The notes beneath the pieces were generated by a model. The model was not told the DNA's origin and did no database searches. It was given only the letters and a program-made list of their open reading frames with translations. 64,000 nt of DNA from Paenibacillus_G sp049942825 (lineage in GTDB: Bacteria > Bacillota > Bacilli > Paenibacillales > NBRC-103111): assembly GCF_049942825.1 (NCBI RefSeq), contig NZ_CP187970.1, positions 5,952,001-6,016,000 of the forward strand, given 5' to 3'. A program made the translations under genes and the position numbers. Positions within the stretch are counted from its first letter, which is position 1. Each line of letters begins with the position of its first letter. This document shows positions 26,546-35,172 of this stretch, in pieces.

Positions 26546-27389
26546 CCACGAGTTCCACTTTGCTGGGAACGGAAGCCGTTACCGGCTCGGCTGCGGAGCT
26601 TTTCTTTTTCTGAGAATGCGTATAGTAGAGCAGCAGTCCGGTGAAGATGACGCCTCCGGCAAAGTTGCCGAGCAGAACGGGAAGCTGATTCCACAGCCAC
26701 CAACCGCTGAAGGAGACATCGGCCCCATACAGCATGCCGGCCGGAATCACGAACATGTTCACAACGGCATGCTCGAACCCCTGCGCAAAGAACGTGAGAA
26801 TCGGGAGCCACATGGCAAGGATTTTGCCGGTGGTGGACTGGGCCGTCATGGCCATCACCGCTCCCAGCGTGACCATCCAGTTGCAGAGCACCGCTTTGGC
26901 GAACACCGCGGCCAGACCGTCGAAGCCGAGGACCGCATAGCCGTTCGTCTTCGTCTCCGCGGTCTTGATGATCGTCTGGATCACACTCTGGTCCTGAATA
27001 TGCCCGAAATTGGTTACCGCCGCATAGAACAATCCGGCATAAACGACGGCACCCACCAGATGACCCAGGATGACCCAGAAAAAATTAGAGAGCATGGAAC
27101 GCAGCGTCGCTTTCTTCTCGAGCACCGCCAGCGGAATCAGCGCGAAGCTGCCGGTGACAAGCTCGAGGCCCAGCAGAATGATGATCACAAACCCTACGGG
27201 AAACACCAGCGCACCGACGAGCGGCAGCTTGGTCTGTGCCGCAGCCGTATAGGCCAGCGTGGTGGCGAAGGCCAGAATAGACCCGCCCAGGAATCCCCTT
27301 ACGAGCGCATCCTTCACCCCAAGTGCCGCTTTTGCCGCACCCGACTGGATCATTGTGTTCACTACCTGCTCCGGTTTCACATAATCCAT
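26520..27389 (-). CDS. Formate/nitrite channel (FocA/NirC family)
   Basis: 289-residue membrane channel, probably importing nitrite for the adjacent NirBD. It shows about six membrane helices and family segments such as ALVRGFLGGSILAFATTLAY, LLGLELVTGSFALIPLAVLE and AVLCNWMVTLGAVMAMTAQS, with the central histidine in FAQGFEHAVVNMF. The ATG at 27389 has AAGGAGG seven bases upstream, giving the N-terminus MDYVKPEQVV. It lies downstream of nirD by about 110 bases, in one direction. Nitrite rather than formate is inferred from context. Confidence 0.9.
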   Translation of the reverse strand: MDYVKPEQVVNTMIQSGAAKAALGVKDALVRGFLGGSILAFATTLAYTAAAQTKLPLVGALVFPVGFVIIILLGLELVTGSFALIPLAVLEKKATLRSMLSNFFWVILGHLVGAVVYAGLFYAAVTNFGHIQDQSVIQTIIKTAETKTNGYAVLGFDGLAAVFAKAVLCNWMVTLGAVMAMTAQSTTGKILAMWLPILTFFAQGFEHAVVNMFVIPAGMLYGADVSFSGWWLWNQLPVLLGNFAGGVIFTGLLLYYTHSQKKKSSAAEPVTASVPSKVELVAAPAAHRR

Positions 27390-27499
27390 GGTCAGCCTCC
27401 TTCGGTACAATGTCAGAAGCCGCCCCGTGCCGGTGTTCCATGGCGGGGCGGATCTGCTTGTGATCTATAGGGGACGCCGCCTGCCGGGCGGCATCCGGG

Positions 27500-27835
27500 T
27501 TAAGAAGCCAGGGAGCTGCCCTGCTCTACCAGCAGGATGATGTTACCGGTCGCCTCTTCCACCTCAACCCCGTACGTCCGTACACAGCCTTCATCCGGCT
27601 CCTGCACCAGCCCGTCATTCAGGTTGATCTTCCAGTCGTGCAGCGGGCAGAATACGTGATGGTCGCAGACAATGCCCTCGGAGAGCTTGCCGTTCTTATG
27701 CGGGCAAAGATTCTCGATCGCCCGCAGCTTGCCGCCCGTCAATTTGAAGATGGCGATCTCCACGCCGTCCACATGAACGATCCGCGATCTTCTTTCGGTT
27801 ACCTCGGAGCTGTGTCCCACTACTACTCTTTTCAT
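27500..27835 (-). CDS. nirD: Nitrite reductase small subunit NirD (Rieske type)
   Basis: 111-residue partner of NirB in assimilatory NADH-dependent nitrite reductase. A complete Rieske [2Fe-2S] ligand set is present: C44-x-H46 (LCPHKNGKL) and C63-x2-H66 (FCPLHDWKI). Some NirD proteins have lost these ligands. The start codon lies 15 bases after nirB, with the ribosome site GGAGG overlapping the nirB stop region. It forms an operon with nirB and probably with the channel gene. Confidence 0.93.
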   Translation of the reverse strand: MKRVVVGHSSEVTERRSRIVHVDGVEIAIFKLTGGKLRAIENLCPHKNGKLSEGIVCDHHVFCPLHDWKINLNDGLVQEPDEGCVRTYGVEVEEATGNIILLVEQGSSLAS

Positions 27836-27850
27836 CTATGTCGTCCTCCC

Positions 27851-30286
27851 TTAGTCCGCTACCGTCTCAAGCGCCGGGGCCTGAAGCTCTTCGAATGTCG
27901 CACGCAGCTTGTCGTTCTCGATGATTTCCTTCCACGGGTCGGTGGTCAGGCTGAGCGTCTTGTCGATCCGCTCGTTGAGCGCTCTGCGCTCTTCCTCGCT
28001 CGCCAGCGCCTGCTTGATCGACTCGAGGCCTACGCGGCTGACCCATTCGCTCGTCCGCTCGTTCCACTTGGCCGCTTCCCGGTAGTACTGAAGGAATGCG
28101 CCCGCCCACTCCTGTACTTCCTCTTCCGTCTTCACCTTGCAGAGGAGCTCCGAGGCGCGTACCTTCACGCCGCCGTTGCCGCCCACATACAGCTCCCAGC
28201 CGCCGTCGATCGCAATGACGCCGAAGTCCTTGACGGTCGACTCCGCGCAGTTACGCGGGCAGCCCGATACGGCAAGCTTCACCTTCGCCGGCGTATTCAG
28301 CCGCTCGAAGCGCTTCTCCAGGTCGATCCCCATCTGGATCGAATCCTGGGTGCCGAAGCGGCAGAATGTCGAGCCTACGCAGGTCTTGACGGTACGCAGC
28401 GCCTTGCCGTACGCATAGCCGGACGGCATATCGAGCTCCGCCCACATCTTCGGCAGGTCTTCCTTCTTCACGCCAAGCAGGTCGAGACGCTGGCCGCCCG
28501 TGAACTTCACCATCGGCACATCGAACTTCTCGGCGACTTCCGCAATGCGCTTCAGCTCGGCCGGAGACGTTACACCGCCGTAGATCCGCGGAACGACGGA
28601 GTAGGTGCCATCCTTCTGGATGTTCGCGTGGTTGCGCTCGTTGACGAAGCGGGACTCGCGCTCTTCTTCGTGCTCTTCCGGCCAGGCCATGCCGAGGTAG
28701 TAGTTTAGCGCGGGACGGCACTTCGAGCAGCCTTCCTCCGTCTTCCACTCGAGCACGTTCATGACTTCCTTGGAGGAGGTAAGACGCATGCTGCGGATCG
28801 CTTCCACGACTTCGTCACGGGAGTGCTCCGTACAGCCGCAGATCCCTTCCTTCACCGTCTGCACGCCGTCCGCGCCGAGCGCCAGCGTCAGCAGGTCGGC
28901 TACCAGAGGCTTACAGCCGCCACAGGAACCGGATGCTTTTGTGCACGCCTTGATTTCGTTGACGCTCGTGCAGCCATTCTCGCTGATCGCGTTCAGGATG
29001 GTACCCTTCGATACCCCGTTACAGCCGCACACGATCTCGCTGTCCGCCATGGAAGCAACATAATCGAGTCCGGATTTTGCGCCGCCGCCCGAGCCTTCGC
29101 CGAGGAGGATCTGCTTTTCCTTGCCTGTTACGTCTTCGCCTTCGCGGATCATCTTGAAGAGGCGGGAACCGTCGCTTGTGTCACCGAAGAGCACTGCACC
29201 GATCACTTTGCCGTCTTTGATGACCACTTTCTTGTAGACGCCCTCGAAGTCATCCTGCACCCGCACCGAAGCCGTGTCATCCGCATCCGTGAACTGTCCG
29301 GCGGAGAAGACGTCGACGCCCGATACTTTGAGCTTCGTCGATACCACGGAACCCTGGTATCCTGCGGAAGGCACACCCGCCAGACGCTTCGCCAGCTCGT
29401 TGCCCTGCTCGTACAGCGGCGCCACCAGACCGTAAGCGATGCCGCGGTGTTCGGCACATTCGCCCACTGAGTATACATTCGGGATGCTCGTCTCCAGGTA
29501 GTCGTTCACCACGATGCCGCGGTTCACTTCAAGGCCGCTGTCCTTGGCAAGCTGGACATTCGGTTTGATCCCTACCGCCATGACCACCAGATCGGCCTCG
29601 ACGACCGAACCGTCTTTGAACTTGACGCCGGTGACACGTTTCTTGCCGAGGATCGAATCCGTGTTCTTTTCGAGCAGGAAGTTCATGCCCTGCTTCTCGA
29701 GCTCCTTGCGCAGCATCTGGGAAGCGGTTTGGTCGAGCTGACGCTCCATCAGGTCCTTGAAAATGTGGACAACCGATACGTCCATATTCAGGTTAAGCAG
29801 ACCGCGGGCCGCTTCCAGACCGAGCAGACCGCCGCCGATCACGATCGCCTTCTTATAATTTTTTGCCGTTTCGATCATCGTGTTGCAGTCGTTGATGTCC
29901 CGGAAAGCGATGACGCCTTCCTTGTCCGCGCCAGGGAGCGGGAGCATGAACGGAAGCGAGCCTGTCGCGAGGATCAAGTCATCGTACTCCGCGGTAATGC
30001 CGGTTGCCGTCGATACCGACTTGCGCTCCGTATCGATCTTGGTTACCGTATGGCCGGCGTGCAGCGTAATTCCGTTTTCTTTGTACCAGTTCCAGTCGTT
30101 AATGACGATGTCATCAATCTTGGCATCGCCTGCGAGCACCGAGCTCAGCAGGATCCGGTTGTAGTTCGGGTGAGGCTCGCTGCCGAATACCGTCACCTCA
30201 TACTGGTTAGGTGCCAGCTTCAGCAGCTGCTCTACAGCCCATACGCCTGCCATCCCGTTGCCGATGAGTACTAATTTCTTCTTCAT
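27851..30286 (-). CDS. nirB: Nitrite reductase [NAD(P)H] large subunit NirB
   Basis: Cytoplasmic reduction of nitrite to ammonium. 811 residues: FAD/NAD(P)H domain (1-300, with GNGMAGVW and GGGLLGLEAARG); two BFD-like [2Fe-2S] modules (C420-x-C422, C455-x2-C458 and C483-x-C485, C520-x2-C523); then the ferredoxin-like sulfite/nitrite reductase domain with siroheme/4Fe-4S cysteines C636-x5-C642 and C676-x3-C680 (SGCPRNCAES). Followed by nirD and the FocA/NirC-type channel. A GlnR/TnrA-type site lies about 100 bases upstream, pointing to nitrogen control. The operon is inserted between comEC and holA. Confidence 0.96.
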   Translation of the reverse strand: MKKKLVLIGNGMAGVWAVEQLLKLAPNQYEVTVFGSEPHPNYNRILLSSVLAGDAKIDDIVINDWNWYKENGITLHAGHTVTKIDTERKSVSTATGITAEYDDLILATGSLPFMLPLPGADKEGVIAFRDINDCNTMIETAKNYKKAIVIGGGLLGLEAARGLLNLNMDVSVVHIFKDLMERQLDQTASQMLRKELEKQGMNFLLEKNTDSILGKKRVTGVKFKDGSVVEADLVVMAVGIKPNVQLAKDSGLEVNRGIVVNDYLETSIPNVYSVGECAEHRGIAYGLVAPLYEQGNELAKRLAGVPSAGYQGSVVSTKLKVSGVDVFSAGQFTDADDTASVRVQDDFEGVYKKVVIKDGKVIGAVLFGDTSDGSRLFKMIREGEDVTGKEKQILLGEGSGGGAKSGLDYVASMADSEIVCGCNGVSKGTILNAISENGCTSVNEIKACTKASGSCGGCKPLVADLLTLALGADGVQTVKEGICGCTEHSRDEVVEAIRSMRLTSSKEVMNVLEWKTEEGCSKCRPALNYYLGMAWPEEHEEERESRFVNERNHANIQKDGTYSVVPRIYGGVTSPAELKRIAEVAEKFDVPMVKFTGGQRLDLLGVKKEDLPKMWAELDMPSGYAYGKALRTVKTCVGSTFCRFGTQDSIQMGIDLEKRFERLNTPAKVKLAVSGCPRNCAESTVKDFGVIAIDGGWELYVGGNGGVKVRASELLCKVKTEEEVQEWAGAFLQYYREAAKWNERTSEWVSRVGLESIKQALASEEERRALNERIDKTLSLTTDPWKEIIENDKLRATFEELQAPALETVAD

Positions 30287-30368
30287 GCCTTAATCCACAC
30301 TCCCTAGCGTTAATTAATATAACATCACATTAGACAATACCATTCCAACAGCTATATCTTTGACCCCG

Positions 30369-30386
30369 ACCTAATACGTGTTAGGT
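30369..30386. promoter_or_regulatory. Near-perfect 18-bp palindrome upstream of nirB
   Basis: ACCTAA-TACGTG-TTAGGT: eight of nine base pairs of the dyad match. It overlaps the GlnR/TnrA-type site. The regulator is unknown. Confidence 0.5.
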
Positions 30387-30395
30387 AACATCACA
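30379..30395. promoter_or_regulatory. GlnR/TnrA-type binding site
   Basis: TGTTA-N7-TCACA matches the GlnR/TnrA consensus TGTNA-N7-TNACA exactly, 17 bases long. It lies about 93 bases upstream of the nirB start codon. Confidence 0.55.
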
Positions 30396-30708
30396 TTCAA
30401 CTTGATTCTTAGAGTACCGAAATTTGCCGTATATTTCAAGTCCTTTTTTGGAGTTAATTTCTATTTTGACTTTTTACTTTCTTTTATAAACGAACATTAT
30501 ATGAATAAATAGTTATAATTATTCGGATTTAAAACTAAATACTCATAGACTTCAGGAGATCATCCATTTTTGCCCATGAAGAGAGCACGCATTTATCAGC
30601 AATTTTTATGTCACCTTATCTTCCGCATTATAGAAAAACCGATATCCGAAAAATGAAGCTGACATCTAAAAAACTCATTCGTTTTTTGCTGTTTTTCGCC
30701 TATTTTAT

Positions 30709-30747
30709 AAAAAAACCTCTGCGGGAAGTCAAAACCTCCTGCAAAGG
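30709..30747 (-). terminator. Terminator downstream of comEC
   Basis: Minus strand CCTTTGCAGGAGG pairs with CTTCCCGCAGAGG (one A-C mismatch), then TTTTTTTATAAA. It is about 170 bases after the comEC stop. Confidence 0.7.
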
Positions 30748-30916
30748 CCCTCTCATGTCATGTTTTTTGCCGTTTGATCGATCCGCTTTCGGGGAATCAC
30801 GACCCCGCTCCTCATTTCGAAGAAGCCTGCCGCTGGATCAGGTCCGCTTCCCCCTAACCGAGGCTTCCCGGAGGGAAATCCCCCGGATGCGCCGGCGCCA
30901 GCCGATAGGCCCCCGC

Positions 30917-33532
30917 CTATTCTCCCTCCGGGAAGCGGGTCCGCATGTAGATTCGTCCGCTGCGGACGGCCATCTGGATCTCCCCCTCCCGGTCGGTCCG
31001 GTGAACAGCCGTGCCCTGTCCGGCCAGCCGGTCCAGTACTGCGGGACTTGGGTGCCCGTAGACATTGTTGACCCCGGCCGAGATCACCGCAAGCTTCGGG
31101 CGCCAAGCGGCCAGCCACGCCTCCGACGTAGAGGATTTGCTGCCGTGATGCGACACCTTCAGCACATCGAGCGGCGCCGGACGAAGACGTGCCCCTTCCT
31201 GCCCGCCGGGCAGCCGCAGCTCCGATTCCCCGGTTTCGTCCGGACTCCTCTCCGACCACCGGCCCAGCAGCATCCGCTCTGTCTCCTCCCCGATATCCCC
31301 TGTGAACAGCCACCGGGTTCCCTGCATCTCCATCAGGAAGACGACCGAATTCGGATTCTGGTCCTCCTCTCTTACCAGCCCGGCGCCGCCGCCTCTCATC
31401 GCCGGATGCAGGAAGTGCAGCACCGTATCTTCCGCGAGCTCCAAGCGGTCCCCCTCCTGTACCGCTGACAGCCGCGTCCCCTGCTCCAGAGCGGTGCGGA
31501 ACAGCTTCTCCGCCCCGGCTTCTCCCTTTACGGTTCCATTGAAGAGCAGGCGGCGGACGGGGATGTCCTCCAGGACCGCCTGCAGCCCGCCATAATGGTC
31601 GGCATCCTGGTGCGTCACGATCAGCTCGTCGATCCTCTGCACGCCCCGCTTCTTGAGCAGGGGAACGAGCAGTTTTCGCCCCACCTCATAGGGGTCCAGG
31701 CGCGCACGCCATCCTCCCCCCTCTTTGCCGAAGCTGATGGTGCCTCCGCCATCCACCAGGACCGTGCGCCCTTCGGGGAACACCTGGATCAGGATGCTGT
31801 CCCCTTGGCCGACATCGAGGAACTGCACCCGCCCTTCCCGCACTCCCAGCTCCGGATGGAATGCATACAGGAGCAGCAGCACCCATGCCAGCAGCGCTGC
31901 CGGCAGCACGATCCGCACGCTCCGGCGCTGCCGGCGGAGCAGCCTTTGCTCCTCGCTCGAAGTGAAGAGCATGGGCTGCTCCTGTCCCTTTTCGGCCTGC
32001 CTCCTACTGCGCTCCAGAATCAGAGCGATCATCAGAAGCAGCAGCGCATAGTATCCGGCAATCCAGAGAAGGGATGGACTGCGCCAGATCGTCTGGAACA
32101 CCCTCCACCCTGAGCACCACTCCACGGCAGCAAACAAAAACGCATTCACCTGCGCCACCAGCCAGGCGATCCAACCCGCTCCCGCCGCACTGACAAATCC
32201 AAGCAGAAGTGCCACCGTTCCCGCCGGCATCACGAACGCGCTGAACACCGGCACCAATATGAAATTGGCCGGCAGCGACAGCAGCGAGAAGCCGTTGAAA
32301 TAGTATACCGTCAGCGGGAAAGACATGAGCTGCGCCACCAGCGCCATGGAAACCACGTCCTTCACCCTGCCGAGGCGGTCAGTCAATACCGCATTCATTG
32401 CCGGCACGCCGAGGATCAGCCCCAAGGTCACCAGATAAGAGAGCTGAAAGGAGACGTCCGTCAGGTAGTATGGGTTCCACACCAGCATTCCCACGCCCGC
32501 AAGCAGCGCGATATGCAGTCCGTCTTTGAGCCGGTGGCGGTAAGCGGCATACAGGGCGATCATCGCCATAAGCCCCGCCCGAACCACTGACGGCGAGGCT
32601 CCCGTTACCGCGATATAGAGCGGCATGAGATACAGCGCCGTGAGCAGTGTAGTCTCCCTCGTCAGGCCGAAGCGTTTCAGCACCCAGACGAGGCAGCCGA
32701 CGAAGATCGCCACATTCAAGCCCGAGATCGCAATAATGTGCGTGAGGCCGAGCTGAGAGAAGCGGTCGAATAACTCGGGGTCGATCGCATCGGTCAGACC
32801 GACGAGCATCCCCTGCATGAAGCCCGTTTGCTGCGGGGGAAACAAACGCCCCGCCTGCTCTCCCAGCGCCTTCCTCACCTGGTCATTCCACCGCAGCGGG
32901 AGCCAGACGCCCCAATCGCCGCGCTCCGGCGGACTCACCCGGACTTCCCCCAGCCCCTTGGCCGTCAGCTGCCAGTGCACCTTTTGGTAATAGAGATACC
33001 GCCTGTAATCGAAGCCTCCAAAATTCCTTGCAGAGGACGGAGCCGCCAGCTTTCCTTTCAGATCGATCCGATCTCCCCGCTCCCACTTCTGGGCCGCTGC
33101 CTGCTCTTCCTGCGAGGCAAGCCGTATGGACACCTGGACACGCTCGCCCTCCCCCTGCCTCTCGGTCCTTCCCGGCTGAGGCACCGTCAGCACTTCGGCC
33201 TCCGCCTGAAAGCTGACCCGGTCCCCATCCACTGTGACCGGTGTAACGATCCGGCCCTGCAGCGCCGCTGCGGGCTCTTCCGCTCCCGCAAGGAAGATGC
33301 GGGTGGCGTTCCGGTGGTCAACCTCCCCGTACCACCCCATCGCTGCCGCCGCTATGCACAGACCGGCTAGTAAAGCCGAAGCCTGCGGCCGAAGCAGCCG
33401 AAGCAGACAGAGCAGCAGCCCTGCACCGAGCACGAGCAGCGCATTCTGCCATGGCTGCGGCCAGGACAGCGCCAGAGCATACCCCGCCGTCCAGCAGAGC
33501 GCCAGCCCGACGACCGGTCTTCGCTGCAGCAT
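30917..33532 (-). CDS. comEC: Competence DNA channel protein ComEC/Rec2
   Basis: Polytopic membrane protein that passes single-stranded DNA into the cytoplasm during transformation. 871 residues: two N-terminal membrane helices, an extracellular OB-like domain (about 70-200), the Competence domain with multiple helices (about 235-510; ITHIIAISGLNVAIF-like segment at 264-277), and a C-terminal metallo-beta-lactamase-like domain. This has FLDVGQGDSILIQ near 572-584 and the metal-binding HQDADH at 641-646, so the nuclease-like site is intact. GGGGAGAG precedes the ATG. comEB is upstream with a terminator between. Confidence 0.94.
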   Translation of the reverse strand: MLQRRPVVGLALCWTAGYALALSWPQPWQNALLVLGAGLLLCLLRLLRPQASALLAGLCIAAAAMGWYGEVDHRNATRIFLAGAEEPAAALQGRIVTPVTVDGDRVSFQAEAEVLTVPQPGRTERQGEGERVQVSIRLASQEEQAAAQKWERGDRIDLKGKLAAPSSARNFGGFDYRRYLYYQKVHWQLTAKGLGEVRVSPPERGDWGVWLPLRWNDQVRKALGEQAGRLFPPQQTGFMQGMLVGLTDAIDPELFDRFSQLGLTHIIAISGLNVAIFVGCLVWVLKRFGLTRETTLLTALYLMPLYIAVTGASPSVVRAGLMAMIALYAAYRHRLKDGLHIALLAGVGMLVWNPYYLTDVSFQLSYLVTLGLILGVPAMNAVLTDRLGRVKDVVSMALVAQLMSFPLTVYYFNGFSLLSLPANFILVPVFSAFVMPAGTVALLLGFVSAAGAGWIAWLVAQVNAFLFAAVEWCSGWRVFQTIWRSPSLLWIAGYYALLLLMIALILERSRRQAEKGQEQPMLFTSSEEQRLLRRQRRSVRIVLPAALLAWVLLLLYAFHPELGVREGRVQFLDVGQGDSILIQVFPEGRTVLVDGGGTISFGKEGGGWRARLDPYEVGRKLLVPLLKKRGVQRIDELIVTHQDADHYGGLQAVLEDIPVRRLLFNGTVKGEAGAEKLFRTALEQGTRLSAVQEGDRLELAEDTVLHFLHPAMRGGGAGLVREEDQNPNSVVFLMEMQGTRWLFTGDIGEETERMLLGRWSERSPDETGESELRLPGGQEGARLRPAPLDVLKVSHHGSKSSTSEAWLAAWRPKLAVISAGVNNVYGHPSPAVLDRLAGQGTAVHRTDREGEIQMAVRSGRIYMRTRFPEGE

Positions 33533-33559
33533 GTTCTCTCCCCCCCTTTATGCCCATAG

Positions 33560-33608
33560 CAAAAGAACCCTCCCCGTACACGACATCCCGTGCACAGAGA
33601 AGGTTCTT
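33560..33608 (-). terminator. Terminator between comEB and comEC
   Basis: Minus strand AAGAACC and GTGCACGGGA-type arms pair with the GTGTACGGGG/GGGTTCTT side, then TTTTGC. comEC may therefore need readthrough or its own promoter. Confidence 0.7.
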
Positions 33609-33623
33609 CCTTCCTCTTTGTTT

Positions 33624-34136
33624 TTAATTGTGAACTTCCGACAATGTTCCAGCCGGCGGCTCGTAGTGTTCCAGCTTGCGGAACCGCAGCCCCCTGCTGT
33701 CCATCAGGCTGCGGACCTTCGCCTCATCCTTCGGATAAGGCCGGTGGTATACAATCTCGTCAATCCCGCTGTTCGCGAGCATATTCGCGCATGTCCAGCA
33801 GGGCTGGTCCGTCACGTAAACGACCGAACCCTCGCGGTCCTCCCGGTCCGTGAAGAGCAGCAAATTCTGCTCCGCATGAATGGTGCGGATGCACCGCTGT
33901 TTCTTGACCACCTGCTCGCCGTGATCGTCGCTGACCAGCTCAAACTCCTCGACCAGCATGCAGCCGGCTTCCGAGCAGTCCGGCACGCCCATCGGAGCTC
34001 CGTTATAGGCTGTTCCAAGCAGCTTCTTCCCCTGTACGAGCACCGCGCCGACATGCCTGCGGCCGCACTGTGAACGGGTCGACGCCATATAGGCGATATC
34101 CATGAAATATGTGTCCCAATCCTTGCGTCCGGTCAT
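33624..34136 (-). CDS. comEB: dCMP deaminase family protein ComEB
   Basis: Zinc-dependent deoxycytidylate deaminase encoded in the late competence locus. 170 residues with the zinc motif HAE (TIHAEQNLLLF) and PCWTCANML, plus the substrate segment GTAYNGAPMGVPDC. I start at the ATG at 34136, which has AGGTGG five bases upstream; a GTG nine bases earlier is in frame. Known: B. subtilis ComEB is not itself required for DNA uptake. The 230-base gap to comEA contains only GC-rich imperfect repeats. Confidence 0.93.
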   Translation of the reverse strand: MTGRKDWDTYFMDIAYMASTRSQCGRRHVGAVLVQGKKLLGTAYNGAPMGVPDCSEAGCMLVEEFELVSDDHGEQVVKKQRCIRTIHAEQNLLLFTDREDREGSVVYVTDQPCWTCANMLANSGIDEIVYHRPYPKDEAKVRSLMDSRGLRFRKLEHYEPPAGTLSEVHN

Positions 34137-34376
34137 CGATGCCACCTGCCTGCCTTTCCCAGCTTTTCATTCATTTTCGCACATTCTCCCGCAAAACAAA
34201 AGGATTTTTGAGTCGGCCCTGCCCCGTCAGGACTTGACGTAAGCTGCTGCCGTTCCCGAAATCAGCTGCCCTCCGGGTACTGACCTCCTGGCCGTGCGCA
34301 CGGCGTTTCCCGGCACCACGGACCCAGGCAGGCCCGTTAGCTCCGCTGCCTGCCGGCAGGAAATACCCCAAGCCGC

Positions 34377-35072
34377 CTATAGAGTCAGCAGCGGCTTCAG
34401 CTTCTGGAGCGACTTCTCGCCGATTCCTTTGATTTCCAGCAGCTCGTCCAGCGAGCGGAAGGCTCCTCCGCGCTTCTTGCGCAGTTCTATGATGGCCGCC
34501 GCCCGGCTGGGCCCGATCCCCGGCAGCGCATCGAGCTGTTCCGCCGTAGCTTGATTGAGATGAAGCAAAGCGCCAGGCCCCTCCGTGGACTCCGCCCTGC
34601 TCTGAGACACAGGCCCGTTGCCGCCTGAAGGAGCCCCTGCAGCAGGCACTGGCCCACCGTCTGCGGCCGCCGGCGCCCCGCTCTCAGTCGACTGTCCACC
34701 GGCGGACGGCACCGGACCGCCCGACTGCGGCTTGGGCTCATTTGCTGTTCCCCCCGCCGACTCCTTGGGCTGCGAGGAGAGAGCCGCCGCCTCTGCGGAT
34801 CCTTGAGTTTTCGACTCTGCAGCCGCAGAGCCCTTGTCCGCCGTCGACTCCGGCCCAGCCGCAGCGCCCCCGCTTTCTTTGGCAGCCTGTGCCGGGTTCT
34901 TTTCCTCTGCCGACGCCTTCAGCAGCAGCCGCATCTCGTCATCGACGGCGGCGAAGCCGTCTGCCGCCTCCCCGCCGCTCCAGGGCTTCGCCACTCCGAG
35001 CATCAGGAACAGACCGCAGGCCGCCAGTATGACGGCGAACAGGGTCATTTTCATATCCAACTTGCGTAACAC
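34377..35072 (-). CDS. comEA: Competence DNA receptor ComEA (helix-hairpin-helix)
   Basis: Membrane-anchored double-stranded DNA receptor. 231 residues: one N-terminal membrane segment (about 10-27), a long Ala/Gly/Pro/Ser-rich linker (about 55-160), and the C-terminal double HhH domain (about 168-231; LNQATAEQLDALPGIGPSRA, then LLEIKGIGEKSLQKLKPL). The SLBB-like domain of B. subtilis ComEA is not recognisable and seems replaced by the disordered linker. The start is GTG with GGAGG five bases upstream. Divergent from comER. Confidence 0.92.
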   Translation of the reverse strand: MLRKLDMKMTLFAVILAACGLFLMLGVAKPWSGGEAADGFAAVDDEMRLLLKASAEEKNPAQAAKESGGAAAGPESTADKGSAAAESKTQGSAEAAALSSQPKESAGGTANEPKPQSGGPVPSAGGQSTESGAPAAADGGPVPAAGAPSGGNGPVSQSRAESTEGPGALLHLNQATAEQLDALPGIGPSRAAAIIELRKKRGGAFRSLDELLEIKGIGEKSLQKLKPLLTL

Positions 35073-35172
35073 GGGAACCTCCTGCCAAAATGGAATTTTT
35101 CAGTCATAAACCCCGATGCCCCCCGATATACATACATGAAGAAGACTGCAATCTAATCAGGGGGGGATGATC

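Larger units (their letters stand above)
30287..30916. other. AT-rich intergenic region between comEC and nirB
   Basis: 630 bases, clearly AT-richer than the surroundings from 30300 to 30720. It holds an 18-bp near-palindrome (30369-30386), an overlapping GlnR/TnrA-type site (30379-30395), two copies of TAACATCACATT (about 30319 and 30386), and the comEC terminator (30709-30747). Possible -10 boxes for nirB are TATATT (30316-30321) and TATTGT (30334-30339), both without a good -35. No gene is supported in it. Confidence 0.6.

Noticed and set aside
30608..31468. 286-codon plus-strand frame over the comEC 3' end
   Set aside because: Most of it is the antisense shadow of comEC, and its 5' part is AT-rich intergenic sequence with a terminator.
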